Source of the DNA: Actinacidiphila yanglinensis
GTDB lineage: Bacteria; Actinomycetota; Actinomycetes; Streptomycetales; Streptomycetaceae
DNA: 64,000 nt
Reading direction: 5' to 3'
NCBI RefSeq assembly: GCF_900107965.1
Contig: NZ_FNVU01000006.1
Coordinates: 484,864-548,863 of the forward strand
Each line of letters begins with the position of its first letter. Positions within the stretch are counted from its first letter, which is position 1. Positions 63,641-64,000 of the stretch are shown here, in pieces. Position numbers and translations under genes: made by a program. A model generated the notes under the pieces. The model saw only the letters and a list, made by a program, of their open reading frames with translations. It was not told where the DNA came from and ran no database searches.

Positions 63641-64000
<360 letters not shown>

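Overview
The window is chromosomal DNA from a high-G+C actinobacterium, almost certainly a member of the Streptomycetaceae. The evidence is extreme G/C use at third codon positions, frequent GTG starts, many 4-bp stop/start overlaps, a SepF-like paralogue, an IdeR/DmdR-type iron box, and a gene order that matches, from memory, the hmgA to rrn stretch of the Streptomyces coelicolor core. No IS element, prophage, CRISPR array or tRNA was found. It reads as conserved core with a few lineage-specific genes, not as an accessory island.

Layout. (1) 1-9.9 kb: end of homogentisate dioxygenase, a coupled GntR/UTRA regulator, a stand-alone type ISP specificity domain, two secreted lipases/esterases, an AAA ATPase, a methyltransferase-Nudix fusion coupled to a small GntR regulator, a membrane-anchored unknown and an (E)-prenyl diphosphate synthase. 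(2) 10-13.8 kb: MFS exporter with divergent ArsR regulator and a clear inverted-repeat operator, a PPOX/F420-type oxidoreductase and a WYL regulator. (3) 14-24.4 kb: a DUF5685 protein with a Cys-rich tail, SepF-like SflA and a 42-residue membrane peptide, glutaryl-CoA dehydrogenase-like enzyme, DHA2 drug exporter, PAP2 phosphatase, I78 inhibitor, Rpf-like cell-wall lytic protein, two conserved unknowns. (4) 24.4-28.7 kb: der, plsC-like, cmk and tyrA on the minus strand. (5) 29-30.6 kb: two convergent nucleotidyltransferases. (6) 30.7-37 kb: rRNA pseudouridine synthase, scpB, scpA, an RHH-like protein, a ParA ATPase and ald. (7) 37.4-42.6 kb: STAND/TPR protein, Nudix hydrolase, pyrG. (8) 43-52.5 kb: GH15 hydrolase, then minus-strand glycosyltransferase, PNPT-family membrane protein, recN, nadK, tlyA, a short conserved gene and a phasin-like protein with a histone-H1-like tail. 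(9) 52.6-58.1 kb: SCP2-like protein and an iron-siderophore uptake locus (ATPase, two permeases, iron box, lipoprotein, ferric-siderophore reductase). (10) 58.1-64 kb: HAD phosphatase, DUF1015 protein, a TPR protein with a huge Arg/Asp-rich repetitive N-terminus, then 5S and 23S rRNA on the minus strand with the rrn terminator.

Working together: the chromosome-maintenance block (ParA, RHH-like partner, ScpA, ScpB) is tightly packed, and parA-rhh and scpA-scpB are each joined by 4-bp overlaps. The siderophore locus is divergently arranged around one iron box and ends with the reductase that would release the iron. The tyrA-cmk-plsC-der and tlyA-nadK-recN runs are conserved housekeeping strings.

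No clearly new multi-gene defence or biosynthetic system could be demonstrated. The best candidates for under-described biology are the orphan ParA/RHH/condensin string, the methyltransferase-Nudix-GntR pair, the solo type ISP specificity protein, the paired nucleotidyltransferases, and several unusual low-complexity tails (Cys-rich, Lys/Ala-rich, Arg/Asp-rich). All functional calls come from reading motifs; no database search was possible.
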